DNA of 64,000 nucleotides from Apiospora phragmitis (taxonomy: Eukaryota > Ascomycota > Sordariomycetes > Amphisphaeriales > Apiosporaceae): assembly GCA_038363925.1 (NCBI GenBank), contig JAQQWL010000006.1:848501-912500 (forward strand), given 5' to 3'. Below, piece by piece: positions 11,112-21,865 of this stretch (position 1 is its first letter; each line of letters starts with the position of its first letter). Below the pieces are notes generated by a model. That model was not told where the DNA came from. It saw nothing but the letters and a program-made list of their open reading frames with translations, and ran no database searches. The translations under genes and the position numbers were made by a program.

Positions 11112-11891
11112 CTATAATACCTCCCCCTTCTCGGAGGTCTCGACAGCGTCCGCCTGGCGCCCCGACCCCGCGGGCAGCTTCACCTGCGGCGCGAGCAGGA
11201 GCATGTAGCACGAATGCAGCCGCCGGGGCACCGCAAACAGAAAGCTGCCACCCTTGCGCACTCGGCGCACCTCCTCCGCTCGTTTCTCTTCCGTCGTCAT
11301 TGTCGTCTTCGTAATACCACCGGCAGCAGCAGCCGTAGTAGTCTTCTCGTCCTGGCTCGCCTCCTCCTCCTCCTTCTCCCATCGCGGCAGTTGCGCGGCC
11401 GGGTCCTCGATGGCGACCCAGCCCTCGACGCGGTGTGCCGCGCGGAGGAGCCAGGTGGCCGCGGGGCTGCTGTGGCCGTGAGGCTCCACGGCGTCGCAGC
11501 CCTCGCGCTGCCACATGGTGAGGGCGTTGGACAGGGACATGGCGCCGACGAACCAGCCGAACAGCATCATGTAGAAGTAGGAGGCAGCGCTGCCGAAGAC
11601 GACGGCGCGCAGCAGCGCCGCGGCCCGCCAGAGGCAGTCGAAGCTGCCGTCGCCGGCGTAGTAGGGCGGCGCCTCGTAGCCGCGCACGAGCTCCGCCGCG
11701 TCCTGCACCACGGTCGGCAGGAAGAACCAGAGGTTCAGCACGCTCAGGCTGAGCCACATGGCGCTCGCGATCAGGAAGGCCGCCGCGTAGACGGTGCAGC
11801 GGCCGTGGGTGATGACGAGCAGGGCGGACAGCGAGTGCAGAACCACGATGAAGCAGCAGCTGTAGTAGAAGATGTCGTCGATGACCGTCAT
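11112..11891 (-). CDS. Multi-pass membrane protein, unknown family
   Basis: The protein is 259 residues in a single exon. Hydrophobic helices lie at residues about 6-27, 34-60 (with LIASAMWLSLSVLNLWFFL) and 92-122 (VVFGSAASYFYMMLFGWFVG), so three or four spans are likely. A hydrophilic half follows with an acidic run (WEKEEEEASQDEK), an Ala/Thr-rich stretch and a basic segment. I do not recognise the family. The AT-rich TATATATA at about 11926-11935 is only 35-45 bases before the ATG, so the leader would be very short. Residues after 170 look disordered and may be cytosolic. Confidence 0.55.
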   Translation of the reverse strand: MTVIDDIFYYSCCFIVVLHSLSALLVITHGRCTVYAAAFLIASAMWLSLSVLNLWFFLPTVVQDAAELVRGYEAPPYYAGDGSFDCLWRAAALLRAVVFGSAASYFYMMLFGWFVGAMSLSNALTMWQREGCDAVEPHGHSSPAATWLLRAAHRVEGWVAIEDPAAQLPRWEKEEEEASQDEKTTTAAAAGGITKTTMTTEEKRAEEVRRVRKGGSFLFAVPRRLHSCYMLLLAPQVKLPAGSGRQADAVETSEKGEVL

Positions 11892-13130
11892 TTTGCCCAG
11901 CTAGTAAGGGATGTGTGTGGCCAGGTATATATAAAAATCGTTATATGAGTAAGTGGTATTGCGTGTGGGCGTGTGTGTATGGTATGATATAGTTCAAGAA
12001 AATGTATATATGTGAAGTGTTGCTGGGTATCGTTGCTGTTGATGCTTCCCGTTTCCCGACCGGTTACTGCTGTTGTGGTTCCTGACCCCCGGATGAGCAA
12101 ATCCCGACGACACACTGGGTCAATAAAGAAGGAAAAGAATAAGGGGAGATATGTAAATAAAAAGGGAGACTGACATTAGATTGAAGGCAATCTTGACGAT
12201 CGATTCGGATCCCGGCCAGCAGGCATACGTAAGTATTTATTTATTCCAAAGCAGCCATTCATCAATAGAAAACACAATGCGGAGTGCCGTCGACAAGAGT
12301 CGAGGATCCAAGTGTAGCTTTTGGTGGAGTGTGGGCTGAAACGCCCTTACGAATGCTGTTTCGAGGCCCATGTTTCTGTGCTTGATTAGCGCAACGCTGA
12401 TGAAGACGTAGCTTGGTGTCACCTACAGGCCAGAGACTAAGTGGGCAGGCCTTGGCAGATCTCTCTTTCGGCCGCCCCAACTTCACCAAGTATTAGGCCC
12501 AGCAGCCCAGGGGATGCCCCTCGACAGCCCCCTTTCGTCATGTCATGCTCTCTATCTACAGTACTAACGGACACACGGTGCTATGCAGGCTGCTTAGCAA
12601 CCTGAGCTTTAATAAACCCCTAGCTGAACCCTTCCTGCCTTCATTTGTTCTAACTGAAAGAGCTAAGGAACCTAGCGGCGGCCCGCTTGGGTTCTGGAAA
12701 ATGGATTGGGTTGCTGTCAATTCTGAGCTGATTCAACGTCACCGGAAAATGGGAGATCGACATGATCCCTGCCAAAAGACGGAACTCAATGGGCTGCGTG
12801 CACATCTTCATCAGTCACCCCCAGGTCTCATTGCTCGAGTCAGTACTTCGGGCTTGCGGATTTTGGATTTTGATCTTTGAATTCTGGGTTTCTTGGAGGT
12901 AATAAACTATTCGGAGGTAATAGAAAATAGTAATGTGTACGCCTGTTTCCCGTGCTTGCACCGTGGACAGGTCGTACGGGAGAATACAGACATAGAAGAA
13001 GAAGAAAGCGTAAGTTCGTCAAAGCGTTAGCGTCATTCCTTTTCCACCTTGTTCACCAGTCAGTGGTCGTCGTAGGGGGGCCCCCCTTCCATACCCCATA
13101 ATCCTCATCCCGCATCCCCCATCCCTCAAC
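11892..13130. other. Intergenic
   Basis: No gene supported on either strand. Several open frames of 60-110 codons are present but show neither family similarity nor codon bias. Confidence 0.5.
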
Positions 13131-14781
13131 TCAATCGCACTCGTCGCATCCTGTCTGGAAGCCCTTTTGCTCGTCCAGGTGCAGCCGGTAGTCGCCCCGG
13201 ACGAAGGCCGCCAGCAGGTTGTTCTCGTAGCCCAGGATGCCCTCCATCGACTTGCCGATGCGCCGGGCCTCCTCGAGCGACACCACGCCCGCCATCTCGT
13301 TCCGGTCGTTGCGGCAGTTGGACGAGCCGTGGCCCGCGAGCGCGCCGAGTGCCGTCCAGCTGAGCCGCTTGCCCTTGCGGGACACCTCGCGCACGGCCTT
13401 GGCGAGTGCCGAGAGCTCCCGCATCGCTGACGTCGCGCTCGATCCGGCACACCTCGCCGAGCACGCCCGCCCGCGGGTTGCCATCAGGGAAGAGCGCGTC
13501 GAGGTAGTCGTCCAGCGTAAATCGGCCCCCGCTCGCGAGCCACGACTTGGACCGCCGGCTGCGCGAGCCCTGCGACGATTGCAGCCCGTAGACGGCACCC
13601 ACCACGCGGCCCTCCATGCGTTGGCGCGCGCCCAGAAAGACGCCGATCTTCGCAAAAGGGTCGTCCTCGAACGCATAGTGGTTGACGATCGGGTATTCCG
13701 GGAAGTCTTCGCAGTTGCAGTTGTGGCCCTCGTGGCCGTTGTGGCTGCCCAGCGGTAGTGTCATCTCCGGCATCGCGGATCCGAATGTGTAGACGTTGAA
13801 TTTTCCTAGCTGCTGTCCTGGCGGAAGGTCGGAACACAGGCGTGACATGACCCATGCGATATCCAGCGCCCCGGTATTGTGGACGATGATGTTCATCTGC
13901 TTTGATCGCAGTTTGACGCAGTTGGCACGAACGTGATTGTACACGGCTGTCGAGGTTGGCGTAGGGACCTGCAGGGTCCGCTGAAGGAATCTCGTGATCA
14001 GGTCCAGAGGGAAACCCAGCCGATACGGTAGAAACGTGTGCATATCGTGGTTGAAGAGTTCCGTCAGTTTGGGCAAGGTCTTCTTGCGGAGGTGATCTTC
14101 ACTCCATTCCATGCCGCCGACCACAGCCCACGTATAATGTTCCCATCCTTCTTCTCTTTCTTCGTCAGTCCCGTTCCAGCGGCAGACGAAAGAGCGATCC
14201 TCGCTGTTGACAAGCTGAATCAAAGTCCAGATCAAACTGCATTCGATCAAGAGGAGGGGCAACACGAAAATACCGGGCATCATGAGCCACATCGGGATAG
14301 CTGTTAGTAGGAATTGAAGTTCGAGTATCGAAAGCACTGAGTAGAGAAATATCTCCCGGTATTCCTTCCAACTCATTTGCCCCCTTCTCCGATTGAGTGA
14401 AGTCGCGAAGGCGGAAAAGATCTGGGAGACAGCGCGCATGCAATGCGTCGCATCAGTTTTCAGCAGCAGCCAAATTGAATGTTCGTGTGTCAGAGGGACT
14501 GTTCCGGTCGCTCCGTCCATCAGAGGAAGGATATAGCTGACGCTCATGGCTGACTGATCACGCGTAGGGGAAAAGTGTCCGAGTGAGGATCTCGGCGACC
14601 CCATCGAGGACGACGTTGTCGTCCGCACAAGCCACGGCATAGCGGTCATTTCGAGGACTGGTTCGAGCTGCGCAGGCTTTTTGGAAGCCGATGACGATAG
14701 AGAGGAATGACGTGAGTGGGTTTCCTTCCCCAGATGTCTGGGGCGAAGCGTTACAGTAGACGGGATTGTATCAAACAACAT
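13131..14781 (-). CDS. Lipase-like fungal membrane protein (apparent frameshift)
   Basis: About 550 residues. Residues about 145-195 contain two adjacent hydrophobic spans (FLLTAIPMWLMMPGIFVLP). A soluble part follows with features of an alpha/beta-hydrolase-like fungal family: MNIIVHNTGALDIAWVMSRL (near 295), then NVYTFGSAMPEM (near 330) and HYAFEDDPFAKIGVF (near 365). At the position of a nucleophile elbow there is HNTGA, so the usual GxSxG is absent and it may be a non-catalytic relative. Near 13421-13436 the frame breaks after CRIERDVS and resumes one base later as AMRELSALAKAV, running to the stop at 13131-13133; without the shift the chain continues as nonsense text to 13126. Loss of a CG pair in AGCG(CG)ATG or one extra base would both explain it. 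Membrane location and hydrolase relationship are inferred. Confidence 0.6.
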
Positions 14782-16703
14782 TCCAGAGCGTTAATTGTCC
14801 CGGAACCAGCAGCAGAAGTAGTTCGCAGGCCGGCATTCCTCCTTGAAATAGCCATTCATCAAGATTTCGGGCGTAAACATAAACAGTCAAAGCGAAATTG
14901 AGAGGCGCTCGTTGCTGTCGTTGCTGGTCAAAACGGCTGCGCCGTTGAAACTCTATTGTTCATCTGAAGATGGCCACAGCAGTTTCACGAAGAACACAAC
15001 AACAAGTCGGGCGCCATCCGGCTAGCGAATTGCGGGATGCAATCCTGCAACTGATAAGCCGAGTCATCACATTCCTGTACCCATGGCTCCTTCGCAACCT
15101 GTGCCGACGTAATGGCGAGCTGCTTGTCGGCATCAGAAACCAGATGCTACACACACAAAGAGATTTGGTTCACAATCGGTACCGACTCACTGGATATGAT
15201 ATCTAGCTTGCTTCGCTTTATGAACGTATCACGCCTTTTCTGAAATGGGAACTCTGTAGTGCAGGACCGCCCGAGAAACGGCTGCCACCCTTTGACTAGA
15301 TTTTGCCCGACAGGTGGCCGAGCCCATCGTCTCAAGACTAATGGCAGTAACCACGAGCCTCCACGCCACACCTCGCCAGGACCTGGGTCCGGAAAGTGTC
15401 ATTTTATTGTAGCCGGATGATCCGGTACCAGCCGAATACCACGAGGAAGTCGTTTAGCTGCCGTTACTTATGTACAATGAAACGCAGCCTCCACGTATGT
15501 GTGAAGTATAAAGTGAAGTCGTAGGGTTAGTTGGGTACACGGGACAGATAGCGGGTTCTTTTCTTCGACGGTCTTTGCGGCGCGTGTTGGACAACACGTT
15601 CCCGAGACATGTTCCCGAAGGCTCCCATCGGCCACGCTCTATTGTGAAGTTTTGGCGAAGAGATACCAAGAGCAGCAGATGCGTTAGGCGATGTGGTCCG
15701 ATAGAAGCCTTGGGGGTTTGGTTGCCAATGCTTTGTCGAAGTGTAAGTACAACAAACAGCATGGACCTACTGCCAACGGCCAAGAATCAAGGTTAAGAGC
15801 AGGCTAGCTAGAATGTTCCAAGAAGGCTCCAAGCGACCTACTCTACCAATGCTCAAGTTGGCGATGCAGTCGCAGTGCAGCAGATAAGGGCTTCCGGTTT
15901 TCGTTGCGAACGGTCGGATGTTTCCAGGCTTCTAGCTCAGGTGATGCTGCGCCGTGACTGTGACTGTGGTTAGCCATATTGGCCCAACCCAACTATGTAC
16001 GCCTCCTCGGCTTCGGAAGAAGCTTTACCAGTCCAGTCCACACAGTCCTGTTACCACGCGAGGAAAACAAAAGCTGGGTGCCATGGCCACGAGGAGGAAA
16101 GTCTCCAATCTGTTTACTTCCGTGCAGACCCGGTTTGCTTGGCATGCTAATAAATAATATATTGTGGTTGCTTTTAGCCTGTGGATGGATGATCTGGAGA
16201 AGTGCAGGCAGTTCTACGAGGGGCCGAGCAGGGTCCCCACGGCCCAAATTTAGTGGGCGACTTGGGAAGTTGGGGCCCTGTATATCCCCAACTTCATGTA
16301 ACCACCCACGAGGACGGGCACCAATCAACCATTGCACTGTCAGCTAACAAGAGTGGCAATGGAATTGAACCTATTCGCCCAGAGACAAGGAGAGATATAA
16401 CAAAGACCCCTCTACATACTACTGTGATGCCATACCATGATGGTGTCACTGACGGGGCAAATGGAATGCACATTCCTTGGTTCCCAATCCGGTCGTTTGA
16501 TGGGTAGGGAGGATGTCTCTAATTAAGCACGCATCCTTCAGACCCAGCCCGCATGTCTCGCTAGGTCGTCACACGTAGGTAATGAACACGTTCTATCTTT
16601 GGCATCAGCTTGCAAACTTAGATTTCCGACTCCTTTACGACATCATTGCTCATTCACCATCTTTGTCCATACTGATCCGTTCACAGCATCAATTCGGGAA
16701 ACA
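14782..16703. other. Intergenic
   Basis: Nearly 2 kb without a supported gene. It lies between a gene leaving to the left and one leaving to the right, so both promoters are inside. No clear TATA box or repeat was seen. Confidence 0.5.
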
Positions 16704-17390
16704 ATGAAGTGGACCAACACCATCATGTCGCTAGCCTTCACGGCCAAGTCCCTCATGGCCTCTCCTATCGTCCACAACCGCGCCTCCGGAATCGATGTGT
16801 ACAAACTCACTGTCTCAGGGTAAGCACAGCACTCCATCCCCTAGACCGCCCTTTTTTAGCCAGTGCACGTGACACGTCATAATACTGACAAACGGCAACA
16901 ACAGCGGAAACCGGGAGCTGGACGGCCAAGTCCTGCGCATGAAGGCGAACCAGATCGGCGTCTACGGCAGCGGGGACAACTACATGACCGTGCAGGTGTA
17001 CCCGGCCTCCAGCCAGAAGGCCGGCTGCAGCACCCTGCACACCTACCCCATCGGCATCGTGGACCATGCCATCGCCGTGACGGGCCAGGGCGCCTTCCGC
17101 GACTTTGTCGACGTCACCATGCCGGCCGGCCTGAGCACCGCCGCCAACAGCACGACCAACTGGAACTCCTTCAAGATGGCCGAGGACAGCCTGAAGCTCG
17201 ACATGGGTGGGCAGTGGGTGGCGTTGGCGGACCCCGACGACGGCTGGAATGTCAAGTGGTTTGATGGTAAGCCCCCCAAACTGCGGCATGCGAAGAGAGG
17301 AGGATATGTGCTAACGGTCATGCAGGGGAAAGTACAGTCAACCAGAACTATATACCGATCACCATCAAATACACGAGAGTGAACAACTAG
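16704..17390 (+). CDS. Small secreted protein, three exons
   Basis: Exons are 16704-16819, 16905-17266 and 17326-17390, total 180 residues. Both introns have GT-AG ends; the second has a CTAAC branch site (17311-17315). The N-terminus (MKWTNTIMSLAFTAKSLMAS) is a likely signal peptide. The mature chain is mostly predicted beta, with DGQVLRMKANQIGVYG, a central NSTTNWNSFKMAED segment and WVALADPDDGWNVKWFDG just before the last intron. The final exon ends YIPITIKYTRVNN. There is a single cysteine, so this is not a typical disulfide-rich effector. I do not recognise the family. Size, secretion and lack of known domains make it an effector-type candidate, which is inference only. Confidence 0.75.
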
Positions 17391-18519
17391 AGCGGAGTAG
17401 GGCCAGTCCAGGGGTAGGCATGGCCATTCCGTCCAATATCTACATATGCTCTAATCTAGCGGGCGACGGATGAAATATCAGTCAGGGCCGTACAAGAGTG
17501 CATGTGTTCTTGAATTCCAGGATTGTCATTCGTTGTTGCTCACGCACTTCCTTGCTCAGGTTGTGACAAAGGAAACCAAGGGGAAAATAGGTTCACCTGA
17601 AGGGTTTCTACTAATCCTACCGGTCGAAAGGGGTTAACCTATCTAAGCTGGAGTTAAACAATTATGATTTTGCACGCCGGTCTCGTCCAAAGCATTGTGA
17701 TTGAGCTCATTTCCTTAATACGCTTCCGTCTGCTTGAATTACACGACGGCTCCCGCTGTGTGCATCAAACAGTCGTCAACCCGTAGTACCGTTTATTATA
17801 CGCACCACCATCTTTGCCCCTATTTCGAGGATAGTTATCAGTATACGTCCCATGGTTTATCAAGCCCCAGCATATTCTGGGCTTAAAAGGTCAGAGTTAT
17901 CCGCAGTGCTCTGTGAAAGCTTTGCCACATGCTCTACTCCGGTTAACTATGCGCCAGGGTTAGTCAAAGCACAGCACAAAGTACAAGGAAGTTCTCACTG
18001 TTTCCCACAATAATATGATATGGATCAAATATTTGCAAGGCTATAGAGTGCCAGAGGAGCAGAGATATGTGCAAGATACCCTGGGACAGCATATCCAAGT
18101 CTTGTGCCGGCCCTAAAGGGGTCGCCGTCGCTAGCACCTGTTGTATTCAATGAGCTTTAATACCACAGGCAACGACATCATCCAACGTTTGTGCCTTACA
18201 ATCCAAAAAAAGAGTGAAAATTCGCACTTGCCAGGTGCAGTATTCACCCTCCTCTCCTGTGTATTTATTCCACCGAGTCTCCCGCTTCTCACAACATCCA
18301 ACCTCTTCGTCCCAACCATCAACAGACCAACGTGAAGATTCCCTGCCTTCATCGAACACGGCCAGGACGTTTTGAGCACAGTTTCGATCCCACAACAAGT
18401 AAGTCAATATTCCGAGACCCTGTATTTGTTTATGAATACCTACTGATAGATACTTGGAAAGACCTTAGTTTTTGTTGCCACCACATTCCGTCTGATTTAC
18501 CATCACTCACCGGAACACC
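17391..18519. other. Intergenic with MYND gene leader
   Basis: The last 200 bases form a pyrimidine-rich leader with a possible GTAAGT donor at 18399, suggesting a 5'-UTR intron for the MYND gene. The remainder shows nothing recognisable. Confidence 0.45.
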
Positions 18520-20096
18520 ATGGACGTAGCAACTCGACGCAAGATGGCCATTGAGCGTGCCAAGGTCATGGAGATCATCTCCGACATCTTCCAGGATAAG
18601 CTCCCTCCCCATACCCCCGAGACGACCCTGAGATCCGCAAGCGGTGCGTGTACTGCGAGCAGCCCGGTAAGGACTACTGCGGCGGCTGCAAGACGGCCCT
18701 CTACTGCTCCCGCGAGTGCCAGGTCAAGGACCACCCCCACCACAAGACGCTCTGCAAGACCTACGACGGCTTCACCGACGGCAAGCGCCCCTCCGAGTCC
18801 CACGTCCGCGGCATCCTGTTCCCCGCCGGCGAGAAGAAGCCCAAGCTCGTCTGGTGCGAGCAGAAGGTTTCCAAGGGCAAGACGACCATCTACGCCGACA
18901 AGCACATCGGCCGCTACCGCATCACCTTCGGTGTCTCGAGCGTCAACCAGCACCTGAAGCTCATCGGCCGCGAGGACATCGGCCATGGTCTAGTCACCAT
19001 CTGCGAGTCGGACAGCCCCGTCCCGGGCTGCCCCCTCAACAAGAGCTACATGGCCCTGGGCGAGCCGGCCCATCTGATCCCCCGCTTCGGCAACCTGCTG
19101 TTCCTTGCCACCATGGCTGACCCCGACTGCAACGAGGGCAAGAACGTTGTCCTCAGCGACACCGACTTCCGCGACTTCCGACACGCACTCGACAGCCTGC
19201 AGATGTACGAGATGAACTTCGCCGCCGGCCCGCCCGAGCGCCTTGCCACGCTGACCAAGGCCGTTGCCACGATGCCCGCCCTCCTAATCCACGGCGACGG
19301 CTCCCTGGCACGCTGGACCGCCGTGGCCTACACCGACCCCCACCAGGTTTCCCGCATGCAAAAGGTCGTGACGCGCGTCTCGGTCCCCCTCATGACCAAC
19401 AACGACGACGGCCACCAGGCCATCGAGCAAGACCAGGCCGTCGGCCCGCGCCAGGTCGGCCTCGAGTGGTTCTTCCGCTGCTACGCCATGGGCGCCCACG
19501 GCTGGGCCGCCGCCGACGTCAACCCGGCCACGCTGCGCAACGACGCCGCGTGCCACCTGTTCAAGCGCGCGCCCCGCTACAACCTGGACCGCAACCGGCG
19601 CAACAACCTCGTCCTGCTCGAGGAGCGCGACAAGCCGCGCAGCAACGTCATCGTCGTCGACCCCAACGAGGAGTACCACCTGCAGCGCATCTACCCGCAG
19701 CTCGGCACCATCATGCTCCTCGAGAAGAGCGGCGCCGTCATCGAGCCCGAGCACGTCGAGGTCCTGAACCTCTTCCTCGACAGCGTGGCCCGGTACAACC
19801 CGGGCACCCGTTACCCAGACGAATTCATCGACGAGAACGAGCTGTGGGTCGGACCCGAGAAGCGCGGCAAGGATGAGGCCAGCAAGGCCTTCAAGCAGTT
19901 CTGGGACGACTGGAAGCGGGAGCAGGAGGCCAAGGGCATCAGCGTTGAGCACCTGCGATCCCCTTACGAGCTCAAGGGTGACGTCAACCCCACGAAGGTC
20001 ATGGTCACGACCATTCTGAACAAGGTTCAGAGAGGCGCCGAGGCGGTCGACCAAGCCGCTTCCGAGCAGGGAATTGTGCTTACACAGAGAAAATAA
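18520..20096 (+). CDS. MYND zinc-finger protein (apparent frameshift)
   Basis: About 525 residues if one missing base is allowed for. The N-terminus (MDVATRRKMAIERAKVMEII) is helical. A MYND finger follows at about residues 42-78: CVYCEQPGKDYCGGC, then ALYCSRECQ and HHKTLCK, giving the C-x2-C, C-x2-C, C-x3-C and H-x3-C metal ligands. The remaining 440 residues are a conserved fungal extension of unknown fold; MYND fingers usually bind proline-rich protein partners. The frame breaks between KLPPH and PEIRKRC at the CCCCC run at 18614-18618, and one more C would join the two parts exactly. The good downstream frame has no ATG before the finger, so a separate start there is unlikely. Transcription is convergent with the alcohol dehydrogenase gene. 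Confidence 0.75.
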
Positions 20097-20699
20097 GTAT
20101 TGCGTCGTTGGGGATGGGCCTTTACGACACCTATGGATCTCGGTTCTTGGGAAGCTTGGACCGTTTGAAAACGGTCCATTGGGATTGAAGGCCGTTTCTA
20201 AGCCGTTTGATGGGGACCGAAATAGGAAAGGATGCAACTTATGGCGCACACGGAAGAGAAAGATCCAGGTGGGTCACGGTACAGTAAAGCATCAGTTGCT
20301 TTGCAAACTTCATAAGTACAGATGACAGAATACCGGAAATAAAATAAACTTGGGTTGAAGCAACGTTCTATTGGTATCATATTTAGTAGTTTATGTGCAT
20401 TTCCTTTTTCGTCATCCCATTGCCCATGCTTCATCCCAGCCCATAAAAGTCCATAACGCCGTTAATATGCTAGTAGTAGTGTTGTTATAGTGAATGTATT
20501 AACCGTACGTCCCGTTCTCCCGTTCAGCAATCCCGGCCATACCACCCGCTACCGAGTGCGTTACCGGGTATGTTACCGGGTACGTTACAGGGTACGTTAC
20601 CGGGTACGCTACAGGGTAACCGCTGAAGGCACTCGACCATTTCTCCGCGGCGAAGCGCGGTATCGACACCGGGGCACGTTCACCCCCATGCGAAGAGAT
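20097..20699. other. Convergent intergenic region
   Basis: Shared 3' flank of the MYND and alcohol dehydrogenase genes. It contains the 12-bp tandem repeat listed separately. No gene seen. Confidence 0.55.
20547..20618. repeat. Six tandem 12-bp units (CGTTACCGGGTA)
   Basis: Six contiguous 12-bp copies. The consensus is CGTTACCGGGTA, with variants CGCTACCGAGTG, TGTTACCGGGTA, CGTTACAGGGTA and CGCTACAGGGTA. It lies less than 100 bp past the alcohol dehydrogenase stop codon. A related but irregular sequence (CGTTACCGGCCGCGTTACCAGCG) occurs near 22.96 kb. Confidence 0.9.
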
Positions 20700-21865
20700 T
20701 TAAGCAGTCTCGTTGACGAGGACGTATCGGTAGCGGGGCTTGCCGGCCTCGAGGTCCTGGATGGCCTGGTTGGCCTCGTTCATGGGCCGCAGCTGGATCA
20801 TGCCCTTCAGGTTGTTCTTGGAGACGAGCTCGAGCATCTCCCGCAGGTCGGCGGGGGAGCCGATCATGGAGCCGGTGAAGCTCTGGCGGCCGAAGACGAC
20901 GGAAGGTGCGGCAATCTTGAAGGGGCCGTCCTCGGGGATACCGACCTGGACGAACTTGCCGTCCCGCTTCAGCAGGGTGAAGTAGTCGTCGATAGGAGAC
21001 TTTGGGTTTCAATGTTAGCAAGGGCTTCTTTCCAGGTTGCAGAGAAATGATAACTTACATCAGAAGAAGCGACAGTCGAGATGATCAAGTCCAAGCTGCG
21101 GGCATGCTTGGCGGTCCAGTTGGGGTCGTCCAGCGTGGCGATGTAGTCGTCCGCGCCCAGGCCGAGGACCTCCTTGCGCTTGTTCTCGCGGCGGGAGATG
21201 CCGACGACGCGGTCGGCGCCCATGGCCTTGGCGAAGATGACGCCGTAGTGGCCGAGGCCGCCGATGCCGACGATGCCGACGCTCTTGCCGGGGCGGGTGT
21301 CGTGGAACTTGAGGGGCGCGAAGACGGTGACGCCGCCGCACAGCATGGGCGCGGCCTCGGCCGAGTCGACGTTGTCGGGGATCTTGACGACGAAGTGCGA
21401 GGGCGCGCGGTGGTAGGTGGCGTAGCCGCCCTGGGCCTTGCCGCCGTTGAAGTGCGGCGCGGGCGCGCTGTAGGTGAAGACCATGCGGGGGCAGTAGTTC
21501 TCCTCGCGCGCGTCGCAGTCCGCGCAGCGGGCGCCGTCGTTCCCGAAGCGGCTGAGGCAGGAGTCGCCCTGCGCGCCGACGCCGACGCGGTCGCCCACCT
21601 TCAAGCCGTTCATCACCTGGTTGCCGGCCCGCACCACGATGCCCACGATCTCGTGGCCGACGGTGATGGGGTAGGACGTCGCGCCCCAGCCGCTGCGCAG
21701 CACGTGCAGGTCGCTGCCGCACATGCCACAGTGCGTCACCCGGATGTCGACGTCGTTCTCCTCCCACGGCTTGGGCTCGAACTCCTCCCACCGCATGTTG
21801 CCGTCGGCGGAGGTGGCATCATGGGCTTGCCAGCCCTCGAACTTGTAATCTTGAGCAGTGGCCAT
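20700..21865 (-). CDS. Zinc-dependent NADP alcohol dehydrogenase (CAD/ADH6-like)
   Basis: Two exons (21865-21059 and 20999-20700) give 368 residues, the normal length for the cinnamyl-alcohol-dehydrogenase branch of the medium-chain family. The catalytic zinc ligands are visible in THCGMCGSDLH and GHEIVG; the structural zinc site is CADCDAREENYC with a further upstream Cys. The Rossmann glycine motif is VGIVGIGGLGHYG, followed by AKAMGADRVV. The 59-bp intron sits after SSD and joins SPIDDYFTLLKRDG in frame. Family members reduce aromatic and branched aldehydes to alcohols with NADPH in the cytosol. A TATATA box about 140 bases upstream suggests regulated expression. The gene is intact and all metal ligands are present. 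Confidence 0.93.

Noticed and set aside
11214..11948. A 244-codon plus-strand frame opposite the membrane protein gene.
   Set aside because: GC-rich shadow with Arg/Ala/Gly composition and no domain. The minus-strand frame has clear membrane helices.
13237..13758. A 173-codon plus-strand frame opposite the lipase-like gene.
   Set aside because: Antisense of conserved coding sequence, with biased composition only.
16340..16400. TTCAATT T-loop-like sequence on the minus strand near 16.36 kb.
   Set aside because: The stem does not pair beyond two bases and no other tRNA arm is present.
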